From Spirochaetota bacterium (GTDB lineage: Bacteria; Spirochaetota; UBA4802; UBA5550), in contig QKCL01000036.1 in assembly GCA_003246895.1 (NCBI GenBank), positions 124,001-188,000 of the forward strand: a DNA stretch of 64,000 nt, written 5' to 3'. The notes below the pieces were generated by a model. The model was not told where the DNA came from. It was given only the letters and a program-made list of their open reading frames with translations, and searched no databases. Positions 7,699-17,051 of the stretch are shown piece by piece. Both the position numbers and the translations under genes were made by a program. Position 1 is the first letter of the stretch. Every line of letters starts with the position of its first letter.

Positions 7699-8721
7699 AT
7701 GAAAAAGTATAATGTATCTGTTAAAATAAGTATTATATGTTTTGTTTTTTCTGTAATTCTGGCTGGAGGGACTTCCGTCAATGCCAGCAATGTCATCGAA
7801 GGATTTGTAGAAAACTGGGAAGCAGAAGTGGTTGGGATTACAGGGGATGTCACTTTATCAGGCAAGGGTGACTCGGCAGTGCATTCTGTTCCTGTAAAAC
7901 TGAAACTGCTGAAAATGATAGAGAGAAGAGGTTCGGTTCTCGAAGATTGTAAATCCCTGCCATTAAAAGGTAAAATAGAAACCATCAACCTCAGGCTTGA
8001 ACGCAGACACTGGATAAATTTCTTCAAACCCGGCGATATTATTAAGGTGAAGTACAGCTGTCGTACAAGTTTCGCAGCTCTTGGCCCCTCTGTTGTAACC
8101 CTTTGGGATTATCTTCCCGGAGACTTACCCTATGAAAAAATTGTCGGAATCAAGAACGTTCCCTCAAAAGACTATGCTTCAATGGAACATGTGAAAAAGC
8201 TATACAATTTAGTATACAGACGCAAGGGTTATACCAGACATATAACTGCCGGGCCAGACACTGCAGGCGGGTTCAAAATATTCTGGAACTATTGCAAAGA
8301 ACCTGATATGAAGATAAGCTATCTTTATAAACAGGATGACCTGACTATTGCTGTCGCCTTTGATAAAGACGTTATTAATATTAAAAATGATGCAGATTCA
8401 GTAAAAAAAATTTTCAGGTTTTCTGTTTCTCCCGGGTACCCGAAAATACTTCAGGCAAAGGGGTGGAAAATCATTTATCCTTTCGGTGATATAGAGGTAT
8501 CAGGAAAAGATATGGAGTATCTGGTTTATAAAAACGGCAGGCTCAAGGGAGAAATGAACCTGCATATTGAAGGTTTTGAATCATTTAATTCCGGGAACCC
8601 CTACTGTCGCGCGCCCAGGGGATATAAAAGTCCTGCGGAATGTCATGTAGGCTATAAGATTCCGCATACCATAAACCTGAAATTTGATCTGCCCTTGAAA
8701 CTGCTTAAATGCAGTAAATGA
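7699..8721 (+). CDS. Secreted protein of unknown function
   Basis: 340 aa with a signal peptide (KKYNVSVKIS, hydrophobic core to about residue 24, cleavage near VNA-S). The mature part has an early beta-rich section and a C-terminal part with paired cysteines (NPYCRAPRGYKSPAECHVGY) that could form a disulfide in the periplasm. RBS AGAGGAG precedes the ATG. No recognised domain. The next gene on the opposite strand is also an exported protein of unknown type. Confidence 0.68.
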   Translation: MKKYNVSVKISIICFVFSVILAGGTSVNASNVIEGFVENWEAEVVGITGDVTLSGKGDSAVHSVPVKLKLLKMIERRGSVLEDCKSLPLKGKIETINLRLERRHWINFFKPGDIIKVKYSCRTSFAALGPSVVTLWDYLPGDLPYEKIVGIKNVPSKDYASMEHVKKLYNLVYRRKGYTRHITAGPDTAGGFKIFWNYCKEPDMKISYLYKQDDLTIAVAFDKDVINIKNDADSVKKIFRFSVSPGYPKILQAKGWKIIYPFGDIEVSGKDMEYLVYKNGRLKGEMNLHIEGFESFNSGNPYCRAPRGYKSPAECHVGYKIPHTINLKFDLPLKLLKCSK

Positions 8722-8810
8722 CCGGATTCTAACTGAGAGCCAGACCTGCTTGAAACTCCGGAAAGGAAATTGTATGGATTCATACCTGACATTTTCTGTG
8801 AACCTGTCTA

Positions 8811-9560
8811 TCAGCGCCCTCCCCGTCCTCCAGTGGGGTCATGTCTGGAAGGCGACCCATAGTAATTGGCATTGACTTTTTTACAGATTGTTGCGCCGGT
8901 TTTCTTATCGCAGGGAGTATCAGATACCTTTATGTCCTGCTTCCTGAAATCAATATTAAACAAAACCTTGACAGCTTTTCCGTTCTTTTTGATAGTTTCA
9001 ACTGTTCCAAAGTCCCGAATAAACAGCGCTTTGTTCATGTTATAGTTTCTTTCTATGCTTATGAGAATATTACCGTACTGGTTTGATTCAGTTTCCTTAT
9101 ATACAATGTAATCTGCGCCTTTTCCTTCCTGCAGGTTCCTGGGCTCAACATTCATAAGTTTATGTGTGTTCAGGATATGACTTCTCCGGATACGCTCGTT
9201 TGCATCAATTACATAGAGCAGTGTCGCATCACAGTCCATTCTCCTTATTCTTGAATTATCCCCTTGAATGTAGAAGACTGTATTCCCTCCATTTCTGCTT
9301 ATGTGTATGCTGAACACCTGGTTTATGCCCTTTATCTCCCTGGGGTCTTTGCCGAATTTTTCCTTAAACTGTGAGTACGAAAAACTATATACATTCTTGC
9401 TGAGGGTTTTATCTTTTTTGGACATCGTTATGACTTTCATTTTATCCCCTTCTATTACAAGGCGCATGCCGTTAAATTCGACGTCTTCTTCATAGGTGAA
9501 TTCAGCAAAGAGGCTGGTGAAGGTGAATAAAAGAACGAGGCAGATAAAAAGTTTTTTCAT
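8811..9560 (-). CDS. Secreted protein, possible LolA/LolB-like beta fold
   Basis: 249 aa with signal peptide KKLFICLVLLFTFTSLFAE. The body, with DVEFNGMRLVIEGDKMKVIT, VFYIQGDNSRIRRM and VLFNIDFRKQD, alternates polar and hydrophobic residues. It resembles outer-membrane lipoprotein-sorting-type beta sheets by pattern only. The C-terminus (SPSRHDPTGGRGGR) is polar and probably disordered. RBS AAGGAG precedes the ATG. Function unknown; periplasmic location inferred. Confidence 0.65.
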   Translation of the reverse strand: MKKLFICLVLLFTFTSLFAEFTYEEDVEFNGMRLVIEGDKMKVITMSKKDKTLSKNVYSFSYSQFKEKFGKDPREIKGINQVFSIHISRNGGNTVFYIQGDNSRIRRMDCDATLLYVIDANERIRRSHILNTHKLMNVEPRNLQEGKGADYIVYKETESNQYGNILISIERNYNMNKALFIRDFGTVETIKKNGKAVKVLFNIDFRKQDIKVSDTPCDKKTGATICKKVNANYYGSPSRHDPTGGRGGR

Positions 9561-9910
9561 GAAATTCTCCTTTTGTTTCCATAAGTCTTTGTCATAAAAC
9601 CGGACACGGACAACTTGAAGTTCTGCATTAAAAGTGACATATTTTGTGCCGGTATATATGAAAAGTCAATTCTATAATTACTTTCATTTTTGTTTACGAG
9701 AGTACCTGTTTGCCGGATTAGGAGGTAATGAGGAGCAATGATATTAATGAATTGTGCTTTTCATACAAAAGTGCCAAAAAATTGATGGATATTCTGTAAA
9801 ATAAAAGTTTATTCTTTGCTTAATCTTTGATAAAGTGGAATTGACAGGTGCCGGCTCCCTCTTCAAATGGAGATGACTGCTCCAGCAGTAAAAATTTAGA
9901 CAGGTAAAAA
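9561..9910. other. Divergent intergenic region
   Basis: Separates the minus-strand secreted protein from the U32 gene and must hold both promoters. It is AT-rich. I see no palindrome, riboswitch-like structure or convincing paired -35/-10; TTGACA at 9841 lacks a good -10 at the right distance. Confidence 0.4.
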
Positions 9911-12277
9911 ATGAAACATATAACTGAAATTCTTTCTCCAGCTGGTGACATGGATGCGGCAAAGGCCGCGATTCTGGCGGGAGCCGATGCCATATACATG
10001 GGCGTTGAAAAGTTCAACGCCCGGGTGAGGGCTGAAAATATATCTGAAAAGTCCCTGCCGTCAATTCTCCGCCTGGCCCATGACAGTGGGGTAAGGGTCT
10101 ATGTAACTCTCAATATTCTGCTCACTGAGCAGGAGGTTCCCGAGGCCCTTGAACTTGCAAACAGACTTTTCACGGCAGGAGCTGATGCTCTCATCGTTCA
10201 GGATATGGGCCTTGCCTGGGTCCTGAAACAGAATTTTCCCGAAGGGGAGATCCACGCATCCACACAGATGACGACACTGAACTGTCTCCAGACAGATTTT
10301 ATTAACAGGCTTGGAATGGTTCAGGTCAATCTTTCACGTGAACTTTCGGAACATGAGTTATCTGTTCTGAACAGTCATGTCCATGACCGGGGAATGAAAA
10401 GCGAAATATTCGTTCACGGAGCCTACTGTGTGTCATGTTCCGGTGTGTGCTACATGAGTTCTTTCATGCACGCCCAGTCAGGCAACAGGGGGGCATGTCT
10501 TCAGCCCTGCAGACGGAAATACAGCATAAAGAAAAACAGTAACAGGGACTATCTCCTGAGCCTGAAAGACAACAATGCCCTGAATTTTGCCTCCGCACTG
10601 GTCGATATCGGTGCGGACTGCCTCAAAATTGAGGGGCGCATCAAGGGGTATAACTATGTCTACGAGGTAACCAGGGCCTGGAGGCAGGAGGTGAACCGAA
10701 TTTCCGGAATTGAAATGCAGGACGGAAAGCCGGCCGATGTTGCGAACGTTTTCAACAGGGATTTCAGTACCGGATATTTCGAAGGGGAAATATCCGGAGA
10801 CATGTTTGTAAACTCTCCCCTTGACCAGTCCCTTGTACCCAAGGGGATTGTGGAGAGCTACAGTGCAGATAAACGGGAACTTCTTTTCAGGGAGAGGGGC
10901 GGCATAAGTGAAGGTGACCGTCTGAGTATTTACACTGCTGAAAATGAATTTATCTGTACCCTCATTGTCGAGAGTGTTTTCTCCGCCGGACGTTGCAGTA
11001 TAAAAATTGAAAACAAGCTCAGGGGAAAAATAGAGAAGGGACAGCTTGTCATGGCTCTCCCTCTGCAGAATCAGAGTCTGTCCCTGCTTGAACGCATAAG
11101 GGGGCTTGAACCGGAACCCCATGAGCTCACAGTTTCCGTCTCCGGAAAGGAGGGCGAACCCCTCTGTGCCGAGTTTTTACTGGACGGAAAGGCTGCTGCG
11201 GTGACCAGTTCTGTCCCTCTTCAGAAGTCACAGAAACTTTCTCTGGGAGAGGACATTCTCAGGGAACAGTTCAGGCGGCTTGACGATCCGCTTATTTTTC
11301 TCGGGAAAATAGACTGCACCGGGCTTGAGCCGGGCCTCTTTCTCCCACTTAAAGAACTGAACAGAATGAGAAGAGATGCTCTTGACGCATTTAAGCCTCT
11401 CAAGGATCTGAATATTTCACCTGTTAGTTCACCCTCCCGCAAGCCATTGAAAAAGATAGCCATTCTTGTGAACGATGCGGATTATGAATCCTGGCTTGGA
11501 AAGGGTTTCGACGGGCCGGTTTTCCTTGAGGCAGGCATGGCTACAGACCCGGAACGGATAAGTGAGAAGACAAATCTCTGGCTTCCGCAGTTTATCCTGG
11601 ATGGAGAGGTTGACCATTACAGAAGCCTCATTAAGTGTGTAAAACCTGAACTCGTTGTTTCAGACAACAGCGGCCTGGGCCTCTGGTGTGCAGGAGAGGG
11701 TGTATCCTGGATCGGCGGCCCCCAGCTGAATATATGCAATTCCATGGCAATGAATGCCCTGGAAAAGGAGGCGGGAGCTGCAGGAGGATTCTATTCCCCT
11801 GAACTCAATAAGCATCAGCTCAGTGAAATTCCGGGAAGGGATGGGGTTCTTTCATTCTATACAGTTTTCGGGCCTGTCCTCATGATGACGAGCCGTCAGT
11901 GTTTTTTTCTGAAACCGGGCCTGTGCAGGCAGGGTAGGGCGGCAAAGGACGGCAAATGCAGGGCCTTCTGCGAAAACTATTCAACCTTTTATGATGAGAA
12001 GAATGTCCCCTTTCATGTTGTGAAGAACAGAGGATTTCTGAACAGAATCTATAATGACTCGCTTCTGTTTCTGCCTCAGGCTGTGAAGGATCTGGACGTT
12101 GACTACTTTCTGCTTGATCTGAGGGGCATGCCCTTTTATTCGCTCAGCCGGGAAACAAAAATGGAACTGGTTAATTTTTTCAGGGAAACAGCAAAAGGAA
12201 ATAACGGGCTGAAAGAGGGCCCCATCAAGGAGAAGCTCCCTCCCCTTACCTATGGAAACTACAGGAGAGGATTCTAG
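9911..12277 (+). CDS. Peptidase U32 family protein (RlhA/YdcP type, with DUF3656)
   Basis: 788 aa, normal for long U32 proteins. It starts with the barrel signature ILSPAGDMDAAKAAILAGAD and YMGVEKFNAR. FVHGAYCVSCSGVCYMSS and GACLQPCRRKY carry the conserved cysteines of the U32 core, likely Fe-S ligands. The second half (about 380-790) fits the DUF3656/C-terminal extension, with CRQGRAAKDGKC and further cysteines. E. coli RlhA of this family is needed for hydroxylation of a 23S rRNA cytidine; other members act in tRNA hydroxylation or ubiquinone synthesis. True proteolysis is doubtful. Monocistronic, ribosome site weak (GACAGG). Confidence 0.85.
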   Translation: MKHITEILSPAGDMDAAKAAILAGADAIYMGVEKFNARVRAENISEKSLPSILRLAHDSGVRVYVTLNILLTEQEVPEALELANRLFTAGADALIVQDMGLAWVLKQNFPEGEIHASTQMTTLNCLQTDFINRLGMVQVNLSRELSEHELSVLNSHVHDRGMKSEIFVHGAYCVSCSGVCYMSSFMHAQSGNRGACLQPCRRKYSIKKNSNRDYLLSLKDNNALNFASALVDIGADCLKIEGRIKGYNYVYEVTRAWRQEVNRISGIEMQDGKPADVANVFNRDFSTGYFEGEISGDMFVNSPLDQSLVPKGIVESYSADKRELLFRERGGISEGDRLSIYTAENEFICTLIVESVFSAGRCSIKIENKLRGKIEKGQLVMALPLQNQSLSLLERIRGLEPEPHELTVSVSGKEGEPLCAEFLLDGKAAAVTSSVPLQKSQKLSLGEDILREQFRRLDDPLIFLGKIDCTGLEPGLFLPLKELNRMRRDALDAFKPLKDLNISPVSSPSRKPLKKIAILVNDADYESWLGKGFDGPVFLEAGMATDPERISEKTNLWLPQFILDGEVDHYRSLIKCVKPELVVSDNSGLGLWCAGEGVSWIGGPQLNICNSMAMNALEKEAGAAGGFYSPELNKHQLSEIPGRDGVLSFYTVFGPVLMMTSRQCFFLKPGLCRQGRAAKDGKCRAFCENYSTFYDEKNVPFHVVKNRGFLNRIYNDSLLFLPQAVKDLDVDYFLLDLRGMPFYSLSRETKMELVNFFRETAKGNNGLKEGPIKEKLPPLTYGNYRRGF

Positions 12278-12371
12278 AAACATATTGCATATGGGAGTGG
12301 CGCCTATCTGAATTCATGAAGATTCCTGCTGTCATTAATTGTGCTATTTTTATCTGTTTCAGAATTATTAT

Positions 12372-12408
12372 TTGACAGAAAATATATATATGGCTATATT
12401 GCCATATA
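12372..12408 (+). promoter_or_regulatory. Ars operon promoter with ArsR operator over the -10
   Basis: TTGACA (12372-12377), exactly 17 bases, then TATATT (12395-12400). The -10 is the centre of an inverted repeat with arms TATATGGC (12387-12394) and GCCATATA (12401-12408). Binding there would block RNA polymerase, the classical ArsR mode. The core TGGC-N6-GCCA recurs at 12776-12789. Confidence 0.8.
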
Positions 12409-12422
12409 ATCAGGGTTAAAAT

Positions 12423-12758
12423 ATGAATAAAAAACTTCCTTCACAATATGAAGCACGGGCAAGAATAATAAAGGCCATGGCCCATCCAAGCAGGCTCTTT
12501 ATACTTGAAGAACTGTATAAGGGGGAGAGAAGTGTCGGTGAGCTTGCTGAGATGGTCGGGGCCGATCAATCTACTATCTCCAAACACCTTAGCATACTGA
12601 AAACTGAAGGCCTCGTTTTTGATGAAAGGCAGGGAACAACTATTCTTTATCATCTTAAATGCCCCTGTATTCTGAATTTTATCGGATGTATCGAAGAGGT
12701 TCTGGAAATTAAAACACAGGAACACGTTGAAATGGTTTCTAAATGCAGAGTTAGATAA
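12423..12758 (+). CDS. arsR: ArsR-family metalloid-responsive repressor
   Basis: 111 aa winged helix: AMAHPSRLFILEEL, then the recognition helix GADQSTISKHLSILK (about 46-60) and wing DERQGTTILYHL. The usual CXC of the E. coli ArsR recognition helix is absent. Instead C80, C82 (CPC) and C89, plus C108, cluster after the wing, a placement like the C-terminal arsenite sites of atypical ArsR proteins. First gene of the operon, directly behind the palindromic promoter, so autoregulated. Inducer As(III) is inferred from the downstream genes. Confidence 0.88.
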   Translation: MNKKLPSQYEARARIIKAMAHPSRLFILEELYKGERSVGELAEMVGADQSTISKHLSILKTEGLVFDERQGTTILYHLKCPCILNFIGCIEEVLEIKTQEHVEMVSKCRVR

Positions 12759-12775
12759 TTTTTTTGGTATATAAA

Positions 12776-12789
12776 TGGCAATTTTGCCA
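12776..12789 (+). promoter_or_regulatory. Second TGGC-N6-GCCA site, candidate ArsR operator 2
   Basis: TGGC-AATTTT-GCCA lies between arsR and the permease gene, with the same half-sites and the same six-base spacing as the operator over the first promoter. It may control an internal promoter or act as a roadblock. Arms are shorter than in copy 1. Confidence 0.5.
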
Positions 12790-12815
12790 AATAGCAATAA
12801 ATAGGGAGATGAAAA

Positions 12816-14132
12816 ATGAACTGGAAAGATGAATGGAAACCTCTGGTATATATTTTGAGTCTGTTTCTCATTTTGTTTTTTTTACCTGTCGGTTTGGATA
12901 GGTTTGAAAATGCCGTTATGGAGGCATTGAGTCTTGCCAAATGGTATGCCCAGGAACATGTAATTCTCTGTCTTGTCCCGGCATTTTTTATTGCCGGAGC
13001 AATCTCAGTATTTATAAGTGAGGCTTCAGTTATGAAATATCTGGGGCCCAATGCAAACAAAGTCATTGCATATGGAGTTTCTTCTGTTTCCGGTTCAATT
13101 TTGGCTGTTTGTTCCTGCACTGTTCTTCCGCTATTCGCCGGCATATACAGGATGGGTGCCGGCCTGGGGCCTGCAACGGCATTTCTTTATTCGGGCCCTG
13201 CCATAAATGTTCTGGCGATCATTCTGTCTGCGAAGGTTCTCGGGTTTCAGCTTGGTGTCGCCAGAGCAGTGGGAGCTGTGATGTTCAGTGTAGTAATTGG
13301 CCTGCTGATGCATTTTATTTACCGCAGTGAAGAGAAGGAGAAGGCAAAGGCAATGATGCATATGCCGGAACCTGAGGTTGAACGACCACTTTGGCAGAAC
13401 GCAGTATATTTCTTTATGATGGTAGCTATCCTTGTCTTCGCAAACTGGGGGAAAACTGAAGAAACTTCGGGGGCGTGGTTTTTCCTTTATCATTACAAGT
13501 GGTTTATTACCAGCGCTTTCGCGGCTCTTCTGGGGCTGATTCTTGTTATGTGGTTCAATATGCAGTGGTGGAAGATTCTTTTAATAGCCCTGCCTTCGGC
13601 TGTTACAGCATGGTTTTTCCATGACGGTATCCGCATACTAATCCCTTTTTCTGTGGCCATTGTTTCTTTCTCATATTTTATCAGTACCTCAAAGGGAGAG
13701 ATGGAAGACTGGTTCACACAGTCCTGGGGATTTGCAAAACAGATTCTCCCTCTACTGCTTTTCGGGGTGCTCACTGCAGGTCTAATGCTTGGTAGGCCTG
13801 GAAGTGAGGGGTTGATTCCATCTCAATGGGTGAGCAGTTCCGTGGGAGGAAACAGTATGGGGGCAAATCTTTTTGCCTCTGTCGCAGGAGCTTTTATGTA
13901 TTTTGCAACACTTACGGAGATTCCCATAATTAAGGGACTCATGGACAACGGTATGGGGAATGGACCGGCTCTTGCCCTGCTTCTTGCGGGCCCGGCACTG
14001 TCTCTTCCCAATATGCTTGTCATCAGAAGTGTCATGGGCACAAAGAAAACCATTGTATATGTTTCACTTGTTGTTATAATGTCAACAATTTCAGGGCTTC
14101 TTTATGGAGCACTGTTTCAGAATATAAAATAG
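12816..14132 (+). CDS. ArsP-type permease (DUF318 family)
   Basis: 438 aa with about ten hydrophobic segments. SGSILAVCSCTVLPLFAGIY places a CSC pair (C99, C101) in a membrane segment, followed by GAGLGPATAFLYSGPAIN. This matches the ArsP_1/YraQ permease family, which includes the methylarsenite exporter ArsP. A second similar half carries GPALALLLAGPALSLPN. RBS AGGGAGAT. Second gene of the ars operon; it could export trivalent organoarsenicals or a thiol-bound metalloid. The substrate is inferred from context only. Confidence 0.82.
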   Translation: MNWKDEWKPLVYILSLFLILFFLPVGLDRFENAVMEALSLAKWYAQEHVILCLVPAFFIAGAISVFISEASVMKYLGPNANKVIAYGVSSVSGSILAVCSCTVLPLFAGIYRMGAGLGPATAFLYSGPAINVLAIILSAKVLGFQLGVARAVGAVMFSVVIGLLMHFIYRSEEKEKAKAMMHMPEPEVERPLWQNAVYFFMMVAILVFANWGKTEETSGAWFFLYHYKWFITSAFAALLGLILVMWFNMQWWKILLIALPSAVTAWFFHDGIRILIPFSVAIVSFSYFISTSKGEMEDWFTQSWGFAKQILPLLLFGVLTAGLMLGRPGSEGLIPSQWVSSSVGGNSMGANLFASVAGAFMYFATLTEIPIIKGLMDNGMGNGPALALLLAGPALSLPNMLVIRSVMGTKKTIVYVSLVVIMSTISGLLYGALFQNIK

Positions 14133-14142
14133 GAGAATAATA

Positions 14143-14376
14143 ATGAAAGATATCAAAATTCTTGGTACAGGCTGCCCAAAGTGCAACAAACTTGAAGAGA
14201 TGTCAAGAAAAGCGGCTGAAGAAAACGGTATTGAATTCACTGTTGAAAAGGTTAAAGACATAAACAAAATTATGGAATTCGGTGTTATGACCACACCTGC
14301 ACTTGTAGTTGATGGAGAAGTCAAGGTTGCAGGAAAGGTCCCTTCGCTTGAAGAATTAAAAAAAATGTTAGGATAA
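14143..14376 (+). CDS. Thioredoxin-like small redox protein (TM0996/MTH895 type)
   Basis: 77 aa, a minimal thioredoxin fold. The active site is CPKC at 11-14, cis-Pro is in VMTTPALVVDG, and it ends with GKVPSLEELKKML. These small proteins occur beside ArsP-type permeases and serve as dithiol carriers or reductants. It starts 10 bases after the permease with AGGAG, so translation is likely coupled. It could be the small partner of the ArsF-like protein (an ArsE-like role), but that is inference. Confidence 0.82.
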   Translation: MKDIKILGTGCPKCNKLEEMSRKAAEENGIEFTVEKVKDINKIMEFGVMTTPALVVDGEVKVAGKVPSLEELKKMLG

Positions 14377-14391
14377 AATGGAGGCTTAACT

Positions 14392-14766
14392 ATGGCTGGA
14401 AATTGTTCATGTTCCTGTGAGAGTGGTATACGGTTACTTTACACCTGTTCAGGTGCTTCTGATGTGGGGGAGCTTGCTGACAGAGCTGTAAGGGTTTTAT
14501 GGAAAGAAGGTTTTGCCCAGAAGAGCTGTCTTGCGGGTGTAGGTGCTGATCTGAGCGGTTTTATAAAATCCGCAGAGGGAGCGGATATAAATATTACGGT
14601 TGACGGATGTCCATTGCTCTGTGCGAAGAAAAACCTGGAGCGAATAGGAATAACACCTGTTTCAATCATGCTTGGCGATTCTGGATTTCAGAAGGGGGCC
14701 TGCGTTGTTGATGAGTCTGCCATAGAAAAGGCAGTGTCTGCAATTAAAGAAAAATCAAGTTTATAA
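14392..14766 (+). CDS. DGC-domain putative zinc/metalloid-binding protein
   Basis: 124 aa. YTCSGASDVGELADRAVR and DGCPLLCAKK are the two signatures of the DGC (zinc-binding) family. Cysteines at 5, 7, 9, 19, 46, 73, 77 and 104 give a high thiol count; the N-terminal CSCSC is an extra possible metalloid site. The family's biochemical role is not settled. Position inside the ars operon suggests a metallochaperone or sensor-like function. RBS GGAGG precedes ATG 14392. Confidence 0.78.
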   Translation: MAGNCSCSCESGIRLLYTCSGASDVGELADRAVRVLWKEGFAQKSCLAGVGADLSGFIKSAEGADINITVDGCPLLCAKKNLERIGITPVSIMLGDSGFQKGACVVDESAIEKAVSAIKEKSSL

Positions 14767-14777
14767 AGGATATACGC

Positions 14778-15260
14778 ATGAAAAGGTTTAGTTCGCTTAG
14801 AAGTGGGGTCTATGTTCTGTTGCTTTTATCTTCGGCAATTCTCTCCTGTAAGGGAGAGGCGTCTAATGCCTCTGAATCGGAAAAATTCCAAAAGAAGTCA
14901 GTGTTTTCTGTTGCCAGTGACCGGACAATTACCGTATATTATTTTCATACAAGTTACCGGTGTTATTCGTGTAAAAAAATTGAAGAACTCACAAAGCAGG
15001 CTTTGGTGCATAATTTTATTAAACAGCTGAAGTCCGGAAGGATTGTATTTAAAGCCGTTAACGTTGAAAATACAGAAAATAAGCATTTTGTTCAGGATTA
15101 TCAGCTCTTTACAAAATCAGTGGTGCTGGTTGATTCAATTAAAGGGAAAAATAAAAACTGGAAGCGGCTTGATCAGACATGGTCATATCTTGGAAATCCA
15201 GGTATTTTTGAGAAATATATTGAAGATGAAGTAACCGCCTTTGTAAATAATCAAATCTGA
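14778..15260 (+). CDS. ArsF-like lipoprotein with CYSC thioredoxin-like centre
   Basis: 160 aa. A lipoprotein signal ends at ILSC24, so the protein is probably anchored on the outer face of the inner membrane. After a linker, YYFHTSYRCYSCKKIEEL holds C62 and C65 on a thioredoxin-like first strand and helix, followed by KAVNVENTENKHFV and TKSVVLVD. This pattern matches the ArsF family, reported with ArsE to support nitro-group reduction of aromatic arsenicals. Next gene is ArsG-like, as in arsEFG clusters. The mechanism here is inference. Confidence 0.72.
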   Translation: MKRFSSLRSGVYVLLLLSSAILSCKGEASNASESEKFQKKSVFSVASDRTITVYYFHTSYRCYSCKKIEELTKQALVHNFIKQLKSGRIVFKAVNVENTENKHFVQDYQLFTKSVVLVDSIKGKNKNWKRLDQTWSYLGNPGIFEKYIEDEVTAFVNNQI

Positions 15261-15270
15261 GGATTAAATA

Positions 15271-15960
15271 ATGGACAGTACATATATTGTTTCTCTTGGT
15301 TCGGCATTGTGGTTTGGTATCCTCACTTCAATAAGCCCATGCCCACTTGCTGCTAATATCGCGGCTGTCTCATACATCGGAAAGAATATTGAAACAAAGA
15401 CAACATCGCTTCTTTCCGGCATATTTTATGCTGTTGGGAGAGTCATAGTCTATATGGGCATTTCTATCGCAGTTGTTGGAGCCTTTGCTCAGGTGCCTGC
15501 CCTGTCGATGTTTCTGCAGACAAAAGTTAATCTTGTACTTGGTCCATTGCTTCTCGTAACCGGCCTGATCCTACTGAATATAGTCAGGCTGAGTTTCGGA
15601 AACAATAGACATTCAGAGAAAGCTGAAAGGCTGGCAAAAAAAGGATCTCTGCTCAGTTCAGTTCTGATAGGTGCTCTTTTTGCTCTGGCTTTCTGTCCTG
15701 TTTCAGCGGCTTTGTTTTTCGGGAGCATGCTGCCGATTGCCCTGAAACTTAAGTCAACAATTCTTATCCCGTCGCTCTATGGGGTGGGTACGGCCCTTCC
15801 GGTTATCGCCTTTGCTATTTTAATAGCTACCGGAGCGAATTATGTGGGCACTGTTTTTAATAAAATAACCCAGATAGAATGGTGGGCGAGAAGGGTTACA
15901 GGGATTATATTTATAGGCGTTGGTATATATTTTACTGCTACATTTATGGCTAAAATTTGA
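15271..15960 (+). CDS. ArsG/CcdA-like six-helix membrane protein
   Basis: 229 aa, about six transmembrane segments. [13 protein letters not shown] (C24) and [16 protein letters not shown] form a pseudo-symmetric pair of Cys-Pro motifs, as in CcdA/DsbD membrane domains that pass electrons across the membrane. In ars operons such proteins are annotated as ArsG, an aromatic arsenical efflux permease. The CcdA-like cysteines also fit a role of reducing the exported ArsF-like protein; both readings are open. It starts 10 bases after the previous stop. Confidence 0.72.
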   Translation: MDSTYIVSLGSALWFGILTSISPCPLAANIAAVSYIGKNIETKTTSLLSGIFYAVGRVIVYMGISIAVVGAFAQVPALSMFLQTKVNLVLGPLLLVTGLILLNIVRLSFGNNRHSEKAERLAKKGSLLSSVLIGALFALAFCPVSAALFFGSMLPIALKLKSTILIPSLYGVGTALPVIAFAILIATGANYVGTVFNKITQIEWWARRVTGIIFIGVGIYFTATFMAKI

Positions 15961-15968
15961 GGGTAATC

Positions 15969-17051
15969 ATGACAGAATCGCTATCTAAAAAATTATCATT
16001 TCTTGACCGTTATCTGACATTATGGATTTTTATCGCCATGGGGACAGGAGTTCTCATGGGGTATGTTTTTAATGAAGAGGTTGTATCTTTCAATAAACAG
16101 TTCACTGTGGGGAAACACACAAATCTGCTTATTGCAGTCGGCCTCATACTTATGATGTATCCTCCCCTGGCAAAGGTTAAATACGACCTCCTGCCCAGTG
16201 TCTTTTCAGATAAAAAAATTCTCGGATTATCCCTGATTCAGAACTGGGTTGTTGGCCCTGTTTTAATGTTTCTGCTTTCAATTCTCTTTTTCGGTTTCAT
16301 CGCTCCGGCAGTTTTTGGTCCCGGCCACCACTGGGGACAATACATGAGCGGGCTTATTCTTGTTGGTATAGCAAGATGTATAGCCATGGTTCTTGTGTGG
16401 AATCAGCTTGCCGGGGGAAGCAGCGAGTATGGGGCAGGTCTGGTTGCCATGAACAGTATTTTTCAGATTCTGACCTTCAGTATCTATGCCTGGTTTTTTG
16501 TAAGTGTTTTGCCTCCCTATTTCGGCCTTTCGGGAGCTGTAGTTAATGTGACCATGTATGATATTTTTGTCAGTGTCATAATTTATCTCGGCATACCTTT
16601 CGGAGCCGGTGTTCTCAGCCGTCTGGTCCTGGTCCGATTAAAGGGCAATGAATGGTATGATAATATTTTTATCCCCAGAATTTCACCCATGACACTGATA
16701 GCTCTTCTTTTTACAATAGTCGTAATGTTCAGCACTCAGGGAAATCAGATAATTTACCGCCCACTTGATGTATTATGGATAGCTGTCCCGCTGAGTCTTT
16801 ATTTCATAATAATGTTTCTCGTTAGTTTTTACATGGCTTTGAAGCTTGGAGCAGATTATGAGAGGAGTGCTACTCTGGCATTTACTGCATCGGGTAATAA
16901 TTTTGAGCTGGCCATTGCGGTTGCAATTGCAGTATTCGGAATAGGGTCTCCGGTGGCATTTGCAACGGTTGTAGGGCCTCTGGTTGAAGTACCTGTGCTT
17001 ATCAGCCTTGTGAATGTATCTCTTTTCTTCAGAAGAAAATTTTTTTTATGA
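15969..17051 (+). CDS. acr3: Arsenite efflux transporter Acr3
   Basis: 360 aa with ten transmembrane helices. [17 protein letters not shown] holds the conserved membrane cysteine needed for As(III) transport, and [13 protein letters not shown] the conserved Glu of helix 9. N-terminal [11 protein letters not shown] is typical for Acr3. Start is the ATG at 15969 with GAGGG upstream; a TTG four codons earlier overlaps the previous stop. Exports arsenite using proton-motive force. Last gene of the operon and the strongest evidence for arsenic as its substrate. Confidence 0.93.
   Translation: MTESLSKKLSFLDRYLTLWIFIAMGTGVLMGYVFNEEVVSFNKQFTVGKHTNLLIAVGLILMMYPPLAKVKYDLLPSVFSDKKILGLSLIQNWVVGPVLMFLLSILFFGFIAPAVFGPGHHWGQYMSGLILVGIARCIAMVLVWNQLAGGSSEYGAGLVAMNSIFQILTFSIYAWFFVSVLPPYFGLSGAVVNVTMYDIFVSVIIYLGIPFGAGVLSRLVLVRLKGNEWYDNIFIPRISPMTLIALLFTIVVMFSTQGNQIIYRPLDVLWIAVPLSLYFIIMFLVSFYMALKLGADYERSATLAFTASGNNFELAIAVAIAVFGIGSPVAFATVVGPLVEVPVLISLVNVSLFFRRKFFL

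Noticed and set aside
10478..11122. 214-codon minus-strand ORF inside the U32 gene
   Set aside because: Shadow of a strongly supported gene; no ribosome site or motif.
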